NCBI RefSeq assembly: GCF_005771565.1
Contig: NZ_VAWA01000006.1
Location: 72,151-136,150 of the forward strand
Direction of reading: 5' to 3'
DNA: 64,000 nucleotides
DNA from: Nesterenkonia sphaerica
GTDB lineage: Bacteria > Actinomycetota > Actinomycetes > Actinomycetales > Micrococcaceae
Under the pieces are notes generated by a model. The model saw only the letters and a list, made by a program, of their open reading frames with translations, did not search any database and was not told the DNA's origin. Position 1 is the first letter of the stretch; each line of letters begins with the position of its first letter. Shown here piece by piece: positions 19,202 to 28,076 of the stretch. The translations under genes were made by a program, and so were the position numbers.

Positions 19202-19876
19202 ATGGCCTCCCAGGATTCCGCCCATTCCATCGGCAATGACTTGATGACTGCCATGCGGCGGACATTCGTGCCGGTGCTCCTGCCGCTGCTGGCGATGTGG
19301 GTGCTGTTCGTGGTGTCGATCCTGCTGGGAAACTGGTTCAACCGGACCCTGGCGCTTCAGGCACGCGATCTCAGCGGACTGATCGGCATCATATTCATGC
19401 CGCTGCTGCACGGCGGCCTGGGCCACCTGATCGGCAACACCATGTCGTGGGTGGTGCTGGGCGGAATGACGTCGTTGCTGACCCGGCGGTTCACCACAGT
19501 GATGGTGAGCCTGTGGCTGCTGTCCGGGGCGCTGCTGTGGGTCATCGGCACTCCATGGGTCTGCCACGCCCCTGAAGGCACCAGCTGCGTGGTCAATCAC
19601 ATCGGCGCCTCTACGGTGGTCTACGGCTTCGCCGCCTTCATTGTCACCTACGCGATCCTCGCCCGTCGCTTTCTGGCCATGCTTTTCGGGCTCTTCGTCG
19701 CGTTCGTCTACGGAATCACCATGCTCCTGGGCATGCTTCCGGTCACCCCCGGGGTCTCCTGGACAGGGCACCTTGCCGGTGCTGCGGCGGGCGTGGCCGT
19801 GGCTTTCTTCTTCACCCAGGAGGCTCGAGCGCAGCGCCGGCGGCCCACCTCCGCGGGCCCGCAGCTGCAGTCCTAG
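19202..19876 (+). CDS. Rhomboid family intramembrane serine protease
   Basis: This membrane protein of 224 residues has about six helices. Rhomboid landmarks are visible: [10 protein letters not shown] (His70, Asn79) in TM2, the catalytic serine Ser137 in HIGAST and the catalytic His190 in [12 protein letters not shown]. The usual GxSG is GAST here, a tolerated but less common form. The ATG at 19202 is preceded by a -10-like TACCAT at leaderless spacing. Its substrate is unknown. It is convergent with phoH2, overlapping by 4 nt. Confidence 0.9.
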   Translation: MASQDSAHSIGNDLMTAMRRTFVPVLLPLLAMWVLFVVSILLGNWFNRTLALQARDLSGLIGIIFMPLLHGGLGHLIGNTMSWVVLGGMTSLLTRRFTTVMVSLWLLSGALLWVIGTPWVCHAPEGTSCVVNHIGASTVVYGFAAFIVTYAILARRFLAMLFGLFVAFVYGITMLLGMLPVTPGVSWTGHLAGAAAGVAVAFFFTQEARAQRRRPTSAGPQLQS

Positions 19877-21327
19877 TTCTCCTCGAGCAGCTCGGTGACC
19901 AGCGCGGCGATCCGGCTGCGCTCCGAGCGGGTCAGCGTAATGTGCCCGAAGAGCGGATTCCCCTTGAGAATCTCCACCACCGCAGCCACACCATCGTGCC
20001 GTCCGACTCGCAGGTTGTCCCGCTGGGCGACATCATGAGTCAGCACAATCTTCGAGTTCTGGCCCATGCGGGACATCACTGTCAGCAGAACGTTCTTCTC
20101 CAAGGACTGGGCCTCGTCGACGATCACCCAGGCATCGTGGAGGGAGCGGCCTCGAATGTGGGTCAGCGGCAGCACCTCCAGCAGGCCCCGCGCCATGACC
20201 TCTTCGAGGACGTTCTCACTGACCAGTGCCCCGAGGGTGTCGTAGACGGCTTGGCCCCAGGGGTTCATCTTTTCCGCCTCGGACCCGGGCAGGTAGCCCA
20301 GCTCCTGCCCGCCCACGGCGTAGAGGGGACGGAAGACGATGATTTTCTTGTGCTCCCGGCGTTCCAGCACCGCTTCGAGCCCCGCGCACAGGGCAAGCGC
20401 TGACTTTCCTGTCCCGGCCCGGCCCCCCATGGAGACAATCCCGATGTCTCGGTCGCAGAGCATGTCGATGGCCAGACGCTGCTCGGCAGACCGCCCGTGG
20501 AGGCCAAAGATCTCCCTGTCTCCGCGCACCACCTGAACGTACTTTCGGCTATCGGTCTCCGCCTTGACCCGACCCAGGGCGGATCCGTGACCGGACTGGA
20601 TGACCAAACCCGCGTTGGCAGGGAGGTCGTTGACGGCGTCGAGCTCAATGTGTTCGCCGTCGTAGAGTTCCCCCACCTGTTCCTCTGTGGCGCTGATCTG
20701 CACCACACCGGTCCACCCGGAATCCAGCACCAGCTCATTGCGGTATTCCTCTGCTGCCAGGCCCATGGCAGAGGCCTTCACCCGCATCGGAAGGTCCTTG
20801 GAGACCACAGTGACGTCGCGGCCCTCATCGGCGTAGCTTTTTGCCACCGCCAGGATGCGCGAGTCATTGTCACCCTGCCGGAACCCCGCCGGCAGGACGA
20901 TCTCACTGACGTGGTTGAGCTCCACCAGGAGTCTGCCGCCTTCCTCATTGAGCGTCAGAGAACCGTTGAGCCCACCGTGTTTGACCCGCAGCTCGTCCAG
21001 CAGCCGCAGCGCCGCTCGCGCGTAATAGCCCAGATCCGAGTCGTGGCGCTTCTTCTCCAGCTCAGAGATCACGACGATGGGGATGATGACCTCATGCTCG
21101 GCGAAGCGCAGCGCCGCTTTTGGGTCCGAGAGCAGCACGGAGGTGTCGAGGACGTAGGACTTTCGTGCCACCTCGGCAACGACGTCATTGTCCACAGCAG
21201 CGTTGGGAGTGGTGTTGAGAGCGGCCACAGTATCTCCAAACAGGGATTGGCTGCGCGGGGAGGGCAGCGAGTCCCACAGCTGAGCAGCTGATGGCGGCGG
21301 CCGTGTCGTCGTCGAACTCTTCCCCAA
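19873..21327 (-). CDS. phoH2: PhoH2-type protein: PIN nuclease domain fused to PhoH ATPase
   Basis: The 484-residue protein joins an N-terminal PIN domain ([12 protein letters not shown], then acidic residues in [10 protein letters not shown]) to a PhoH P-loop ATPase with Walker [11 protein letters not shown] and Walker [10 protein letters not shown]. PhoH2 proteins of actinobacteria are reported to be RNA helicase/RNases. The start is uncertain. The TTG at 21327 has GAGGA upstream, and residues 20-50 before the PIN core look like real coding sequence. The 236 nt up to the cis-prenyltransferase contain no convincing small antitoxin gene. This is the position of Rv1095 in the conserved actinobacterial order. 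Confidence 0.93.
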   Translation of the reverse strand: MGKSSTTTRPPPSAAQLWDSLPSPRSQSLFGDTVAALNTTPNAAVDNDVVAEVARKSYVLDTSVLLSDPKAALRFAEHEVIIPIVVISELEKKRHDSDLGYYARAALRLLDELRVKHGGLNGSLTLNEEGGRLLVELNHVSEIVLPAGFRQGDNDSRILAVAKSYADEGRDVTVVSKDLPMRVKASAMGLAAEEYRNELVLDSGWTGVVQISATEEQVGELYDGEHIELDAVNDLPANAGLVIQSGHGSALGRVKAETDSRKYVQVVRGDREIFGLHGRSAEQRLAIDMLCDRDIGIVSMGGRAGTGKSALALCAGLEAVLERREHKKIIVFRPLYAVGGQELGYLPGSEAEKMNPWGQAVYDTLGALVSENVLEEVMARGLLEVLPLTHIRGRSLHDAWVIVDEAQSLEKNVLLTVMSRMGQNSKIVLTHDVAQRDNLRVGRHDGVAAVVEILKGNPLFGHITLTRSERSRIAALVTELLEEN

Positions 21328-21563
21328 GTTCGCCGTCCTCGACCGTGTCGTCCCAGTACTCGGCTGCAGGATCTGGTGCGTCCCCGCAACAGTTCTCGGA
21401 TGGGTGGCGGTGGGTCCGCAGCCGATTCCGCGGCCAGGGACCGTACCGGCCCCATCTGCCGTGTGGCATCAAGCTGTGGGCCTTCCGGTCAGTGTTCTGA
21501 CATTTCCTAATGTAGACCTGGGCGGCAGTTCGGGTGCGCCAACACACCGAACCTCTAGTTCCG

Positions 21564-22424
21564 TTACTGGCCGAATCGCCGTTTGCGGTTCGCGTAGTCG
21601 CGGACCGCCCGGAGGAAGTCGACGCGGCGGAAGTCCGGCCACAGTGCCTCAGCAAAGTAGAACTCCGAATAGGCCGACTGCCACATCAGGAACCCGGAGA
21701 GCCGCTGCTCCCCTGAGGTGCGGATGATCAGGTCCGGGTCCGGCTGGCCGCGGGTGTAGAGCCACTCCCCGATCTCCGCCGGGGTCAGCGATTCCGCCAC
21801 GTCTGCCAGGCTCCGCCCCTGCTTGTCCGCAGTGCGCATCAGGTCCTTGACGGCGTCGACGATCTCCTGCCGACCCCCGTAGCCGACGGCGACATTGATG
21901 TGGACGCACGGTTGCTCACCAGCGGCTTCGGCACTGTCGCTGCGCCACTGCGGATCGACCCGCGGTATGGCACCGGTTGCGGTGGTCACGTCCCAGAGTT
22001 TGGTGGCCAGCGGCTCCGGCAGCAGCTCGGGCTGGCCCACCGGGTGGACACGGACCGGCCGGCCCCCGGGCCTGGCATCGGCGAGCCGATCCAGCGTGTC
22101 ACTGATGATCCTCATCAGGTGCTCCAGCTCCTCATCGGAGCGCCCCATGTTCTCTGTGGAGAGCATGTAGAGCGTCACCGTGGGGATCCCCAGCTCGGCA
22201 CACCAGCCGATGAACTCCACGATCTTGTCCGCTCCTGCGAGGTGTCCGTCGGCAGTGTGGGCACCGGCCAGCCGCGCCCACCGCCGATTCCCATCGACCA
22301 TGACCGCGATGTGCTTCGGCAACCGGCAGGACTTGAGATCACTGAGCACGCGCCGCTCGTAGACGGCGTAGGCCATGTCCGTCAGGCCCCGCAGCGAGCG
22401 CTTCACCGGTCCGCGTTCAGTCAC
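21564..22424 (-). CDS. cis-Prenyltransferase (isoprenyl transferase, UppS superfamily, Rv1086-like)
   Basis: This enzyme condenses isopentenyl diphosphate with allylic diphosphates to build polyprenyl phosphate precursors for the cell wall. The catalytic Asp44 is in VDGNRRWAR, and RTSGEQRLSGF near the C-terminus binds IPP. DGNRRWA, with Arg instead of Gly, and the trhA/DUF255 neighbours resemble M. tuberculosis Rv1086 (short-chain Z-FPP synthase) rather than the long-chain enzyme. About 24 extra residues (roughly 149-172) precede the HINVAVGYGGR motif. The GTG at 22424 gives 286 residues and is 6 nt after TACAGT, a leaderless arrangement. Confidence 0.92.
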   Translation of the reverse strand: MTERGPVKRSLRGLTDMAYAVYERRVLSDLKSCRLPKHIAVMVDGNRRWARLAGAHTADGHLAGADKIVEFIGWCAELGIPTVTLYMLSTENMGRSDEELEHLMRIISDTLDRLADARPGGRPVRVHPVGQPELLPEPLATKLWDVTTATGAIPRVDPQWRSDSAEAAGEQPCVHINVAVGYGGRQEIVDAVKDLMRTADKQGRSLADVAESLTPAEIGEWLYTRGQPDPDLIIRTSGEQRLSGFLMWQSAYSEFYFAEALWPDFRRVDFLRAVRDYANRKRRFGQ

Positions 22425-22507
22425 GGAACCACTGTAGGCGATGGGGTTGCCGCCCGCTTTCGCACAGTATGTTACTGAACAGTACCCTCGGTGGCTAGAA
22501 TGAGGGA
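22425..22507. promoter_or_regulatory. Divergent promoter region with alternating CAGTA/TACTG repeats
   Basis: Minus strand: TACAGT (22436-22431), 6 nt before the prenyltransferase GTG. Plus strand: TAGAAT (22496-22501), 6 nt before the trhA ATG. Between them lies CAGTA (22465-22469), TACTG (22473-22477), CAGTA (22480-22484), two overlapping inverted repeats positioned over the expected trhA -35. An operator function is inferred. Confidence 0.45.
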
Positions 22508-23197
22508 ATGGCTCCCACCACCGCCTCCGCAGAACGTGTTGCCCCAGCCGATCAGCTCCTCGACACCGATATTGCCGTGAAACCGCGTATGCGCGGGTGG
22601 CTGCATGCTGGCATGGTGCCCCTGGCGCTGGCGGCCGGGATTGTGGTGGTCGTTTTGGCACCCACCAGCTCCTTGCGCGTGGCTGCTGGGATCTACGCGG
22701 TGACCGGGCTGGTGCTTTTTGCCGTGTCTGCGATTTATCACTTGGGGCGTTGGTCACCTGCGATGGCGCGGGTGCTCAAACGCCTGGATCACACCAATAT
22801 TCTGCTCATCATCGCCGGGACCTACACCCCGATGACGCTGGCTCTGTTGGAGGACCCGCAGCGGAGCATCCTGCTGACCGCTGTATGGGCCGGTGCGCTG
22901 GGCGGGGTAGCGTTCCGGCTGTTCTGGACTGACGCGCCGCGTTGGCTGTACACGATCTTCTACATCGTGCTGGGACTTGCCGCCGTCTGGTTCATCGGCG
23001 ACTTCTTCGCCGCTGACCTCACCTCCGCGGTGCTGATCTGCGCCGGAGGCGCGGCCTACATCACCGGGGCGGTTTTCTACGCGATGAAGCGCCCGAACAT
23101 CTCAGCGGCGTGGTTCGGCTTCCACGAGCTTTTCCACGCCTGCACACTGGTGGGCTTCATCTGCCACTATGCGGCGATCCTGGTGGCCATCAGCTGA
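22508..23197 (+). CDS. trhA: TrhA / hemolysin III family seven-helix membrane protein
   Basis: This PAQR-superfamily membrane protein of 229 residues has seven hydrophobic helices. Diagnostic residues are [11 protein letters not shown], the [15 protein letters not shown] segment (Asp and His) and the final [11 protein letters not shown] with paired histidines that bind zinc. TrhA proteins are linked to membrane energetics and homeostasis; older hemolysin names are misleading. It is oriented opposite to its neighbours, exactly as Rv1085c is in M. tuberculosis. The transcript is probably leaderless. Its 3' end overlaps the DUF255 gene by 8 nt. Confidence 0.93.
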   Translation: MAPTTASAERVAPADQLLDTDIAVKPRMRGWLHAGMVPLALAAGIVVVVLAPTSSLRVAAGIYAVTGLVLFAVSAIYHLGRWSPAMARVLKRLDHTNILLIIAGTYTPMTLALLEDPQRSILLTAVWAGALGGVAFRLFWTDAPRWLYTIFYIVLGLAAVWFIGDFFAADLTSAVLICAGGAAYITGAVFYAMKRPNISAAWFGFHELFHACTLVGFICHYAAILVAIS

Positions 23198-25361
23198 TTC
23201 CAGCCAGCGCGCCCCGGACCGTCTGCGCCGGGGCCAGGCACACTCCTCCGCCCGGTCCGGTCAGACACACGCTGAGCGCCAACTGCTGCTCCGGACCGAC
23301 GACGGCGCTCTCCCCCAACTGCTCCAGAGGGATCCCCAGCAGCGCGCCGGCTCGCCTGACTTCCGCCAGGTCCGCCGCGGTGGCGCTGAGGATGCGGAAC
23401 GCTGGCGACCCCACCGCCGCCCGGCGTGCGGCCGTGAGGGAACCTCCGGCGGCAAGCGGTGCCTGGGGTGCGACCACTGGTACGTGGTGGAGAATGTCTG
23501 CCGGGTCCAGTACCGCAGCATGCTGCAGCGCCGCCGACGTCTGCAGAGCTTGGGCCAGGGCAGCGATGCTGCTGGGCTCCGGTCCGTCCACCGGGGAGGC
23601 GAGCTGCGGACCAGTCTGACCCGGGGCCGCTGACTCCTCGAAAGTATCGGCGAGGGTCAGGGCGTCGTCGTCGGTACTGCGCTGCACAGCGCGAGTGAGG
23701 GTCCAGCTCAGGACCTCCTGAGCGCGCCTGCCCCAGGGGTGCTCCCGGCCGGTGCCAACAAGTGCGGAGGCCAAGCTGAAACAGGCATTGGCCACCTGCG
23801 CGTGGTCGGCCAGTGTGCCCAGCCGCTCCCCGCGGACGCCGCCGTAGGAGGTGCGGTGGATCCGGGCGCCTTCCGTCTCGGGGACAGCGTGCACCGTCCA
23901 CAGCGTCTCAGCCAACTGTTCGGCGATACTGAGAACCTCGGCGTCGTCCCACACCATCGCAGCCTCCGCCAGAGAGCGGACGGCTTGGGCGTTCCACGCG
24001 GCCACCACCTTGTCGTCGCGGGCCGGCTGCCGGCGGCGGGCGCGGATGCGCTGCAGCTGCGGCAGCACAGCCTCCCAGAGCTCCCGATCGGCACCTGTCA
24101 GCGGCTCGTCGAAGTGCACGGTTCTGGGGGTGGCGGCGCTGATGTTCAGCGGGGCGCCAGCGCGCAGCGCATGCTCATCGGCCGGCACGCCCCGGTTCAG
24201 CTGTGTCAGCCGGTGTGCTTGGGCGCTGCCGAGCCCGGAGTGAGTGGCGGCCTCATAGAGCTGTTCGTCGCTGAAGAGGTAGGTCGAGCCCTCGGCACGG
24301 TGACCTTGGGCGTCTTGAGTGTCAGCGTCCAGTGAGGAGGCCAAGAGTCCGTCTGCGGTGCGCATCCGCTCCATCAGCCAGGTGGTCGTCATCCTGGCGA
24401 CCCGCTCGGCCCGGGCCTGAACCTCGGAGTCCGCCGCGGGGTGGCGGGAGAGGCGTGTGTAGGCCCCCAGCAGCTGGGCATTGTCGGAGAGCATCTTCTC
24501 AAAGTGCGGCAGCTGCCAGGCCTGGTCTGTGGCGTAGCGGGCGAATCCGCCCTCTACGTGGTCGAACAGCGCCGAGCGGGCCATGGCCTCCATCGTGTGC
24601 ACGGCGAGTCCGCCGGCTCGGTCAGCCGGACCGGTCGGGTCCTCGCGCCTTGCCCAGGCCGACTCCTCGAGCAGCCAGCCCAGCAGCGGGGAGGGCGGGA
24701 ACTTCGGGGCTGCGCCGAATCCACCGTGCACCGTGTCCTCGTCAGCGATCAGCGCCTGGAGAACCTGGGCGGTGATCGCTGCCATGGCGCGGCTCTCCAG
24801 GAGCGGGGCGGCGTCGTCGCCGGGGGTGTGGACCACAGTGGCCAGCTGGGACTGACGGCGCCGCTGTTTGTCCAGCGCCTCAGCGATGGCCACGGCTTGG
24901 TCTTGCACCTGCTCGCGGCGCTGGGTCCACGCGTCGTCGACGGCGTGGAGGACCTCTGTGAAGGATGGCACCTGTCCGGCGCGCCGGGGTGGGAAGTAGG
25001 TGCCGGCATGGAAGACGCGGCCATCTGGCAGGGCGAAGACGCTCATCGGCCAGCCGCCCTGTCCCGTCAAAGCTTGGGTGGCAGCCATGTAGGCGTCGTC
25101 CACATCGGGATGTTCTTCGCGGTCGACCTTAATGCTGACGAACCGGTCGTTGAGAAACGCCGCCACCTCGGGGTCCTCGAAGCTTTCATGGGCCATCACG
25201 TGGCACCAGTGGCAGGCGGCATAGCCGATGGAGACGAAGACCGGCACATCCCGCCGCGCTGCTTCGGCGAAGGCTTCGCTTCCCCAGGGCCACCAGTCCA
25301 CAGGATTGTCCGCGTGTTGACGCAGGTAGGCTGACTGGGCGCTGCTGAGACGCTGTGCCAT
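23190..25361 (-). CDS. DUF255 thioredoxin-domain protein (YyaL/Rv1084-like)
   Basis: The large cytosolic protein (723 residues) has an N-terminal thioredoxin-like domain beginning [20 protein letters not shown] and the redox motif CHWCHVM. A long alpha/alpha-toroid region resembling N-acylglucosamine epimerase folds follows. The family is widespread, but its biochemical role is not settled. The ATG at 25361 was chosen because TACCGT ends 6 nt upstream (leaderless pattern) and the conserved N-terminus starts there. In M. tuberculosis the equivalent gene directly follows the small Rv1083 membrane gene. Here a nuclease gene and palindromes intervene. Confidence 0.93.
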   Translation of the reverse strand: MAQRLSSAQSAYLRQHADNPVDWWPWGSEAFAEAARRDVPVFVSIGYAACHWCHVMAHESFEDPEVAAFLNDRFVSIKVDREEHPDVDDAYMAATQALTGQGGWPMSVFALPDGRVFHAGTYFPPRRAGQVPSFTEVLHAVDDAWTQRREQVQDQAVAIAEALDKQRRRQSQLATVVHTPGDDAAPLLESRAMAAITAQVLQALIADEDTVHGGFGAAPKFPPSPLLGWLLEESAWARREDPTGPADRAGGLAVHTMEAMARSALFDHVEGGFARYATDQAWQLPHFEKMLSDNAQLLGAYTRLSRHPAADSEVQARAERVARMTTTWLMERMRTADGLLASSLDADTQDAQGHRAEGSTYLFSDEQLYEAATHSGLGSAQAHRLTQLNRGVPADEHALRAGAPLNISAATPRTVHFDEPLTGADRELWEAVLPQLQRIRARRRQPARDDKVVAAWNAQAVRSLAEAAMVWDDAEVLSIAEQLAETLWTVHAVPETEGARIHRTSYGGVRGERLGTLADHAQVANACFSLASALVGTGREHPWGRRAQEVLSWTLTRAVQRSTDDDALTLADTFEESAAPGQTGPQLASPVDGPEPSSIAALAQALQTSAALQHAAVLDPADILHHVPVVAPQAPLAAGGSLTAARRAAVGSPAFRILSATAADLAEVRRAGALLGIPLEQLGESAVVGPEQQLALSVCLTGPGGGVCLAPAQTVRGALAGIS

Positions 25362-25430
25362 GACCCCACGGTACCTGGGCTGGCGCGTGTGTCCATGGCC
25401 TGCTGACGGCTCCGGGCGAGCTGGATGGGT

Positions 25431-25513
25431 GAGAGGTGTCGAATCGGCTCGTTCTGAGGATCGAGCGGGCGACGAGAACGAAGGGATCCGACACTTCTCG
25501 GCTCGGGGGTGGG
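25431..25513. repeat. Palindromic element 1 flanking the DUF559 gene (3' side)
   Basis: Two 25-nt arms, 25431-25455 and 25475-25499, form an imperfect inverted repeat around a 19-nt loop. In the same orientation both arms read GAGARGTGTCGRATC followed by a variable stretch and CGTTCT. The right arm is followed by CGGGGGTGGG (25504-25513). The same arms and the same 10-mer recur in element 2 at 26563-26642. The gene stop codon starts at 25516, immediately adjacent. Confidence 0.8.
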
Positions 25514-26479
25514 TCAGGAGGAGCCGCTGCTGCCGGTCAGGGCGCGTTCGCGGTGGGCGATGGCCCGCCCAATCTCTTCGACCGCCCCGGTGAAGCCGGT
25601 CCGTGCGTCGGCGTCGAAATACCGCAGCACCGTCCATCCTCTGGCGAGGAAGAACCGGTCCACCCGCCGGTCCTCCTTGGCCCGGTCCGCGTCGAAGTGA
25701 CAGGCGCCGTCATACTGGATCGCGATCCGCCATCGCCGGTAGCCCAGGTCTGCACACGGCGAGCGGGGCAGCTGTGGATCCGCAGGAAGCTGCAGCTCCG
25801 GCTCCGGCAGGCCTGCGCGGAGCATCGCAAGTCGCAGCAGCGTCTCCTGTGCAGAGTCGGCGCCCACGCGGATCTGCGCAGCGGCGGCGCGGGCGCGGGG
25901 CCGGCCTGGGAAGCGGGGGTGGCGATGGAGCACCTCGTGCAGCCCTTCGATGGTGGTGTGCGGTTCGCTGCGGCCCTCAAAGCGGTAGCGAGGCTGGCGC
26001 ACCAGAGAGTCGCCCAGGATTACGAGCGCCGGGACCGACAGCAGGGCAGCGCATTCACGCCAGAGCCGCTGCGGCCCGCTCATCAGCATCCCCTCCACAG
26101 TGCGGAGCTCGTCGGCAGTGGCGGCGGACTTGTGCCCGATGACTCCCTGGCGGCGGGGCAGGTTGGGGCTGGCGCTGGGTACCGACAGGTGGACCGCCTC
26201 GTCATCGGCAGCATGCAGCGGCAAGCCCCACAGCTTGGCGGCGGTGGTGTGCGACAACCAGCAGCCGGCCACATCCCGGAGCAGACCGCAGGCGCGGAGG
26301 CGCAGCAGGCCCAGCGCGTCCAGCCGCTGCGCAGTCTCCCGGGCCAGGTAGACGCCCGAGCCCAGCTTGACGATGTCAGCGCGCTGCAGCCGCGACTCCG
26401 GGATGCCGTGGGCGCGCAGCCGAGGCACGGTCAGTGCAGCGCGGCGAAGCGGGGGCGGCAGCGGTTGGGGGTGGCGCAT
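25514..26479 (-). CDS. DUF559 / Vsr-like endonuclease-domain protein with AbiEi-like N-terminus
   Basis: The 321-residue protein has an N-terminal winged-helix-like region ([12 protein letters not shown], then KLGSGVYLA) of the kind seen in AbiEi antitoxins. Its C-terminal part has the DUF559 / very-short-patch-repair nuclease pattern: [25 protein letters not shown] and ARGWTVLRY (Asp, then Lys/Arg-rich helix, then GW.V.R). Such genes are scattered through actinobacterial genomes, often in several copies, with no established function. It separates two genes that are neighbours in M. tuberculosis (Rv1083, Rv1084) and is bracketed by two related palindromic elements. A pair of DnaA-box-like sequences lies upstream. 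Whether it is a nuclease, regulator or mobile passenger is open. Confidence 0.82.
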   Translation of the reverse strand: MRHPQPLPPPLRRAALTVPRLRAHGIPESRLQRADIVKLGSGVYLARETAQRLDALGLLRLRACGLLRDVAGCWLSHTTAAKLWGLPLHAADDEAVHLSVPSASPNLPRRQGVIGHKSAATADELRTVEGMLMSGPQRLWRECAALLSVPALVILGDSLVRQPRYRFEGRSEPHTTIEGLHEVLHRHPRFPGRPRARAAAAQIRVGADSAQETLLRLAMLRAGLPEPELQLPADPQLPRSPCADLGYRRWRIAIQYDGACHFDADRAKEDRRVDRFFLARGWTVLRYFDADARTGFTGAVEEIGRAIAHRERALTGSSGSS

Positions 26480-26517
26480 GACCTCAGCCTGCCGAATTTT
26501 CCTCCGGAGCGTGATGG

Positions 26518-26538
26518 TTATCCACAGCTTGTGAATAA
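26518..26538. promoter_or_regulatory. Inverted pair of DnaA-box-like sequences upstream of the DUF559 gene
   Basis: TTATCCACA (26518-26526) and TGTGAATAA (26530-26538, TTATTCACA on the other strand) face each other with 3 nt between. Both match the general DnaA-box consensus TTATNCACA. There is no dnaA, dnaN or further box cluster, so this is not an origin. The sequence may be a regulatory site or part of the repeat-bracketed unit. Confidence 0.5.
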
Positions 26539-26562
26539 CTGGTGGAGAGGGCTGGAAAGGCC

Positions 26563-26642
26563 GAGAAGTGTCGATTCCCCACGTTCTGACTGGGGCGTGT
26601 GGCCTCAGTAACGGCCGGATGTGACACTTGTGCGGGGGTGGG
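26563..26642. repeat. Palindromic element 2 flanking the DUF559 gene (5' side)
   Basis: The left arm 26563-26587 (GAGAAGTGTCGATTCC, then CGTTCT) closely matches both arms of element 1. The more degenerate right arm, 26608-26632, keeps GGAT..GACACTT. The loop is 20 nt. CGGGGGTGGG follows at 26633-26642, as in element 1. The two elements are therefore homologous copies 1.1 kb apart, one on each side of the gene. Confidence 0.75.
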
Positions 26643-26675
26643 CCCGTCTGCGAGGGCTAGGTGCCGGGGCGGGAG

Positions 26676-27053
26676 CTAGGCGCGGTCAGCGGGATCCTGG
26701 TGACCCGAGGCAGAGGCTGCAGAGCCGAACCGCGCCTCGGCGGCTGCGGTGCGGGCGTGCTGCTGGGCGTCAGAGATGCCGGCAGGGGTGATTTCGCCGG
26801 GAAACTCCGGCTCTTCCCCGGAGAGCTCTGCTTCCGCGATGGTGCGGTACTTCATCCGGCGCATGCGTTTGGCGAGGTCGCGGATCACCACGATCAGCAT
26901 CACCACAATGAGCAGCGTGAAGAGGAAGCCTTCGATTCCGGGGGTGATGTCTGCTTCGCTCAGCCCATCGCGCAGATTGGGCGACTCGCCACCGCCGCCG
27001 CCCGGCCACCACTGGGTGAGGGAGCGGACCGACGCGCCGGCAAGAGTGAACAC
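26676..27053 (-). CDS. Small single-span membrane protein (Rv1083-like position)
   Basis: This 125-residue protein has an N-terminal Gly-rich segment, one membrane helix (about residues 42-58, FLFTLLIVVMLIVVIRD) and a basic stop-transfer (KRMRRMKY). An acidic, Ala-rich cytoplasmic tail follows. The family is not characterised. It lies 9 nt downstream of mca on the same strand and is probably co-transcribed with it, as the small membrane gene after mca is in other actinobacteria. Confidence 0.8.
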   Translation of the reverse strand: MFTLAGASVRSLTQWWPGGGGGESPNLRDGLSEADITPGIEGFLFTLLIVVMLIVVIRDLAKRMRRMKYRTIAEAELSGEEPEFPGEITPAGISDAQQHARTAAAEARFGSAASASGHQDPADRA

Positions 27054-27062
27054 AGCCCTATT

Positions 27063-28076
27063 CTACGGGTTTCCGCGCAGTCCCGAGAACAGGTCCTTCT
27101 CAGGGATGGAGGTCTCCACTTTGGAATCGACCAGGACGAAATCGTCATAGGGCCAGACCTCGCGCAGAAAGTCATTGGGCGTAGCGAAGAAGAAGCCGTC
27201 CGGCTCAACCTGGGTGCGGTGGGCCCGCAGGGCGACGTCACGGGCTTCCAGAAAGTCCCCGACCGGTATCTGGGTGGTCACCTCATGGTGAGTCAGCCAA
27301 TCCGGACGCTCATCGGAGTCCCAGCGCGCCAACCGCTCGCCGAACGGCGAATTGATGCCGGCTGCGATGAGCGCCTCGTGCAGGGCTCGGAACCGGCCCG
27401 GGTTGAAGGCCCGGTCATAGTAGAGCTTCTGCGGCTCCCAGGCCTCGCCGCAGTCCGGGTACTTCTCGGGGTCGCCGGCAGCGTGATATGCCTCCAGCGT
27501 GGTCTTGTGGCTCATGATGTGGTCCGGATGGGGGTAACCGCCGGACTCGTCATAACACGTCACCACATGCGGCCGGAAGCGGCGGATGAGCCGCACCAGA
27601 GGCGCACTGGCCAGGTCCAGCGGCAGAGAGGCGTAGGAGCCGAAGGGCAGTGCCGGCGGCGGGTCCCCCTCCGGCAGGCCCGAGTCGTGGAAGCCCAGCC
27701 ATACATGCTGCACCCCCAGCGCCTGCGCGGCTTCGGCCATTTCCAGTCGGCGCACTCCGGTGAGATCGCGGTGACACTGCTGGATTTCGGCGGCGGCAGG
27801 GTTCAGGAGGCTGCCGGCCTCACCTCCGGTGACGGTCACGACCATCACTTCAGCACCGGCGGCGGCGTACGCCGCCATCATGGCAGCACCCTTAGAGGAT
27901 TCATCATCAGGGTGGGCGTGCACTGCCAAGAGTCGCAGCCCTTCCGAGTTCGGCACCCCGGCGCTGGCCTGCGGCGCGCGGGCCTCGAGCTCGTCGGCGG
28001 CTGCCGCAGCACGAGGGTCATCGGCGGGGACAGCCGGGGATTCCGGGGCGCTTTCAGATGCCGTGGTGTGGTGCAT
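27063..28076 (-). CDS. mca: Mycothiol S-conjugate amidase
   Basis: Mca cleaves mycothiol S-conjugates, releasing a mercapturic acid for export and glucosaminyl-inositol for reuse, and so detoxifies electrophiles. It is specific to mycothiol-producing actinobacteria. The LmbE-like zinc site is visible as HAHPDDES (His55, Asp57, Asp58), with GGEAGSLLNP and YPHPDHIMSH further on. From the ATG at 28076 the protein has 337 residues. Its first ~45 residues are an Ala-rich extension absent from many homologues. TATTGT lies 8 nt upstream, indicating a leaderless or nearly leaderless mRNA. Confidence 0.96.
   Translation of the reverse strand: MHHTTASESAPESPAVPADDPRAAAAADELEARAPQASAGVPNSEGLRLLAVHAHPDDESSKGAAMMAAYAAAGAEVMVVTVTGGEAGSLLNPAAAEIQQCHRDLTGVRRLEMAEAAQALGVQHVWLGFHDSGLPEGDPPPALPFGSYASLPLDLASAPLVRLIRRFRPHVVTCYDESGGYPHPDHIMSHKTTLEAYHAAGDPEKYPDCGEAWEPQKLYYDRAFNPGRFRALHEALIAAGINSPFGERLARWDSDERPDWLTHHEVTTQIPVGDFLEARDVALRAHRTQVEPDGFFFATPNDFLREVWPYDDFVLVDSKVETSIPEKDLFSGLRGNP

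Noticed and set aside
21185-21469. A small acidic open frame upstream of phoH2 that could be a PhoAT-like antitoxin gene
   Set aside because: Its second half overlaps the phoH2 N-terminus in another frame, where codon composition favours the phoH2 frame, and it has no ribosome-binding site or recognisable antitoxin features.
24441-25334. Long plus-strand open frame opposite the DUF255 gene
   Set aside because: It is the antisense of a clearly conserved protein and its translation has no recognisable domain; the frame is open only because of high GC content. The same applies to the long frame at 50439-51566 opposite sdhA and to 262-1083 opposite the LCP gene.
23190-25361. Glycosidase or epimerase function for the DUF255 protein based on its toroid domain
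   Set aside because: The C-terminal fold resembles those enzymes, but catalytic residues could not be identified, so no activity is assigned.
26518-26538. Chromosomal or plasmid replication origin
   Set aside because: Only two DnaA-like boxes, with no AT-rich unwinding region, dnaA, dnaN, rep or par genes nearby.
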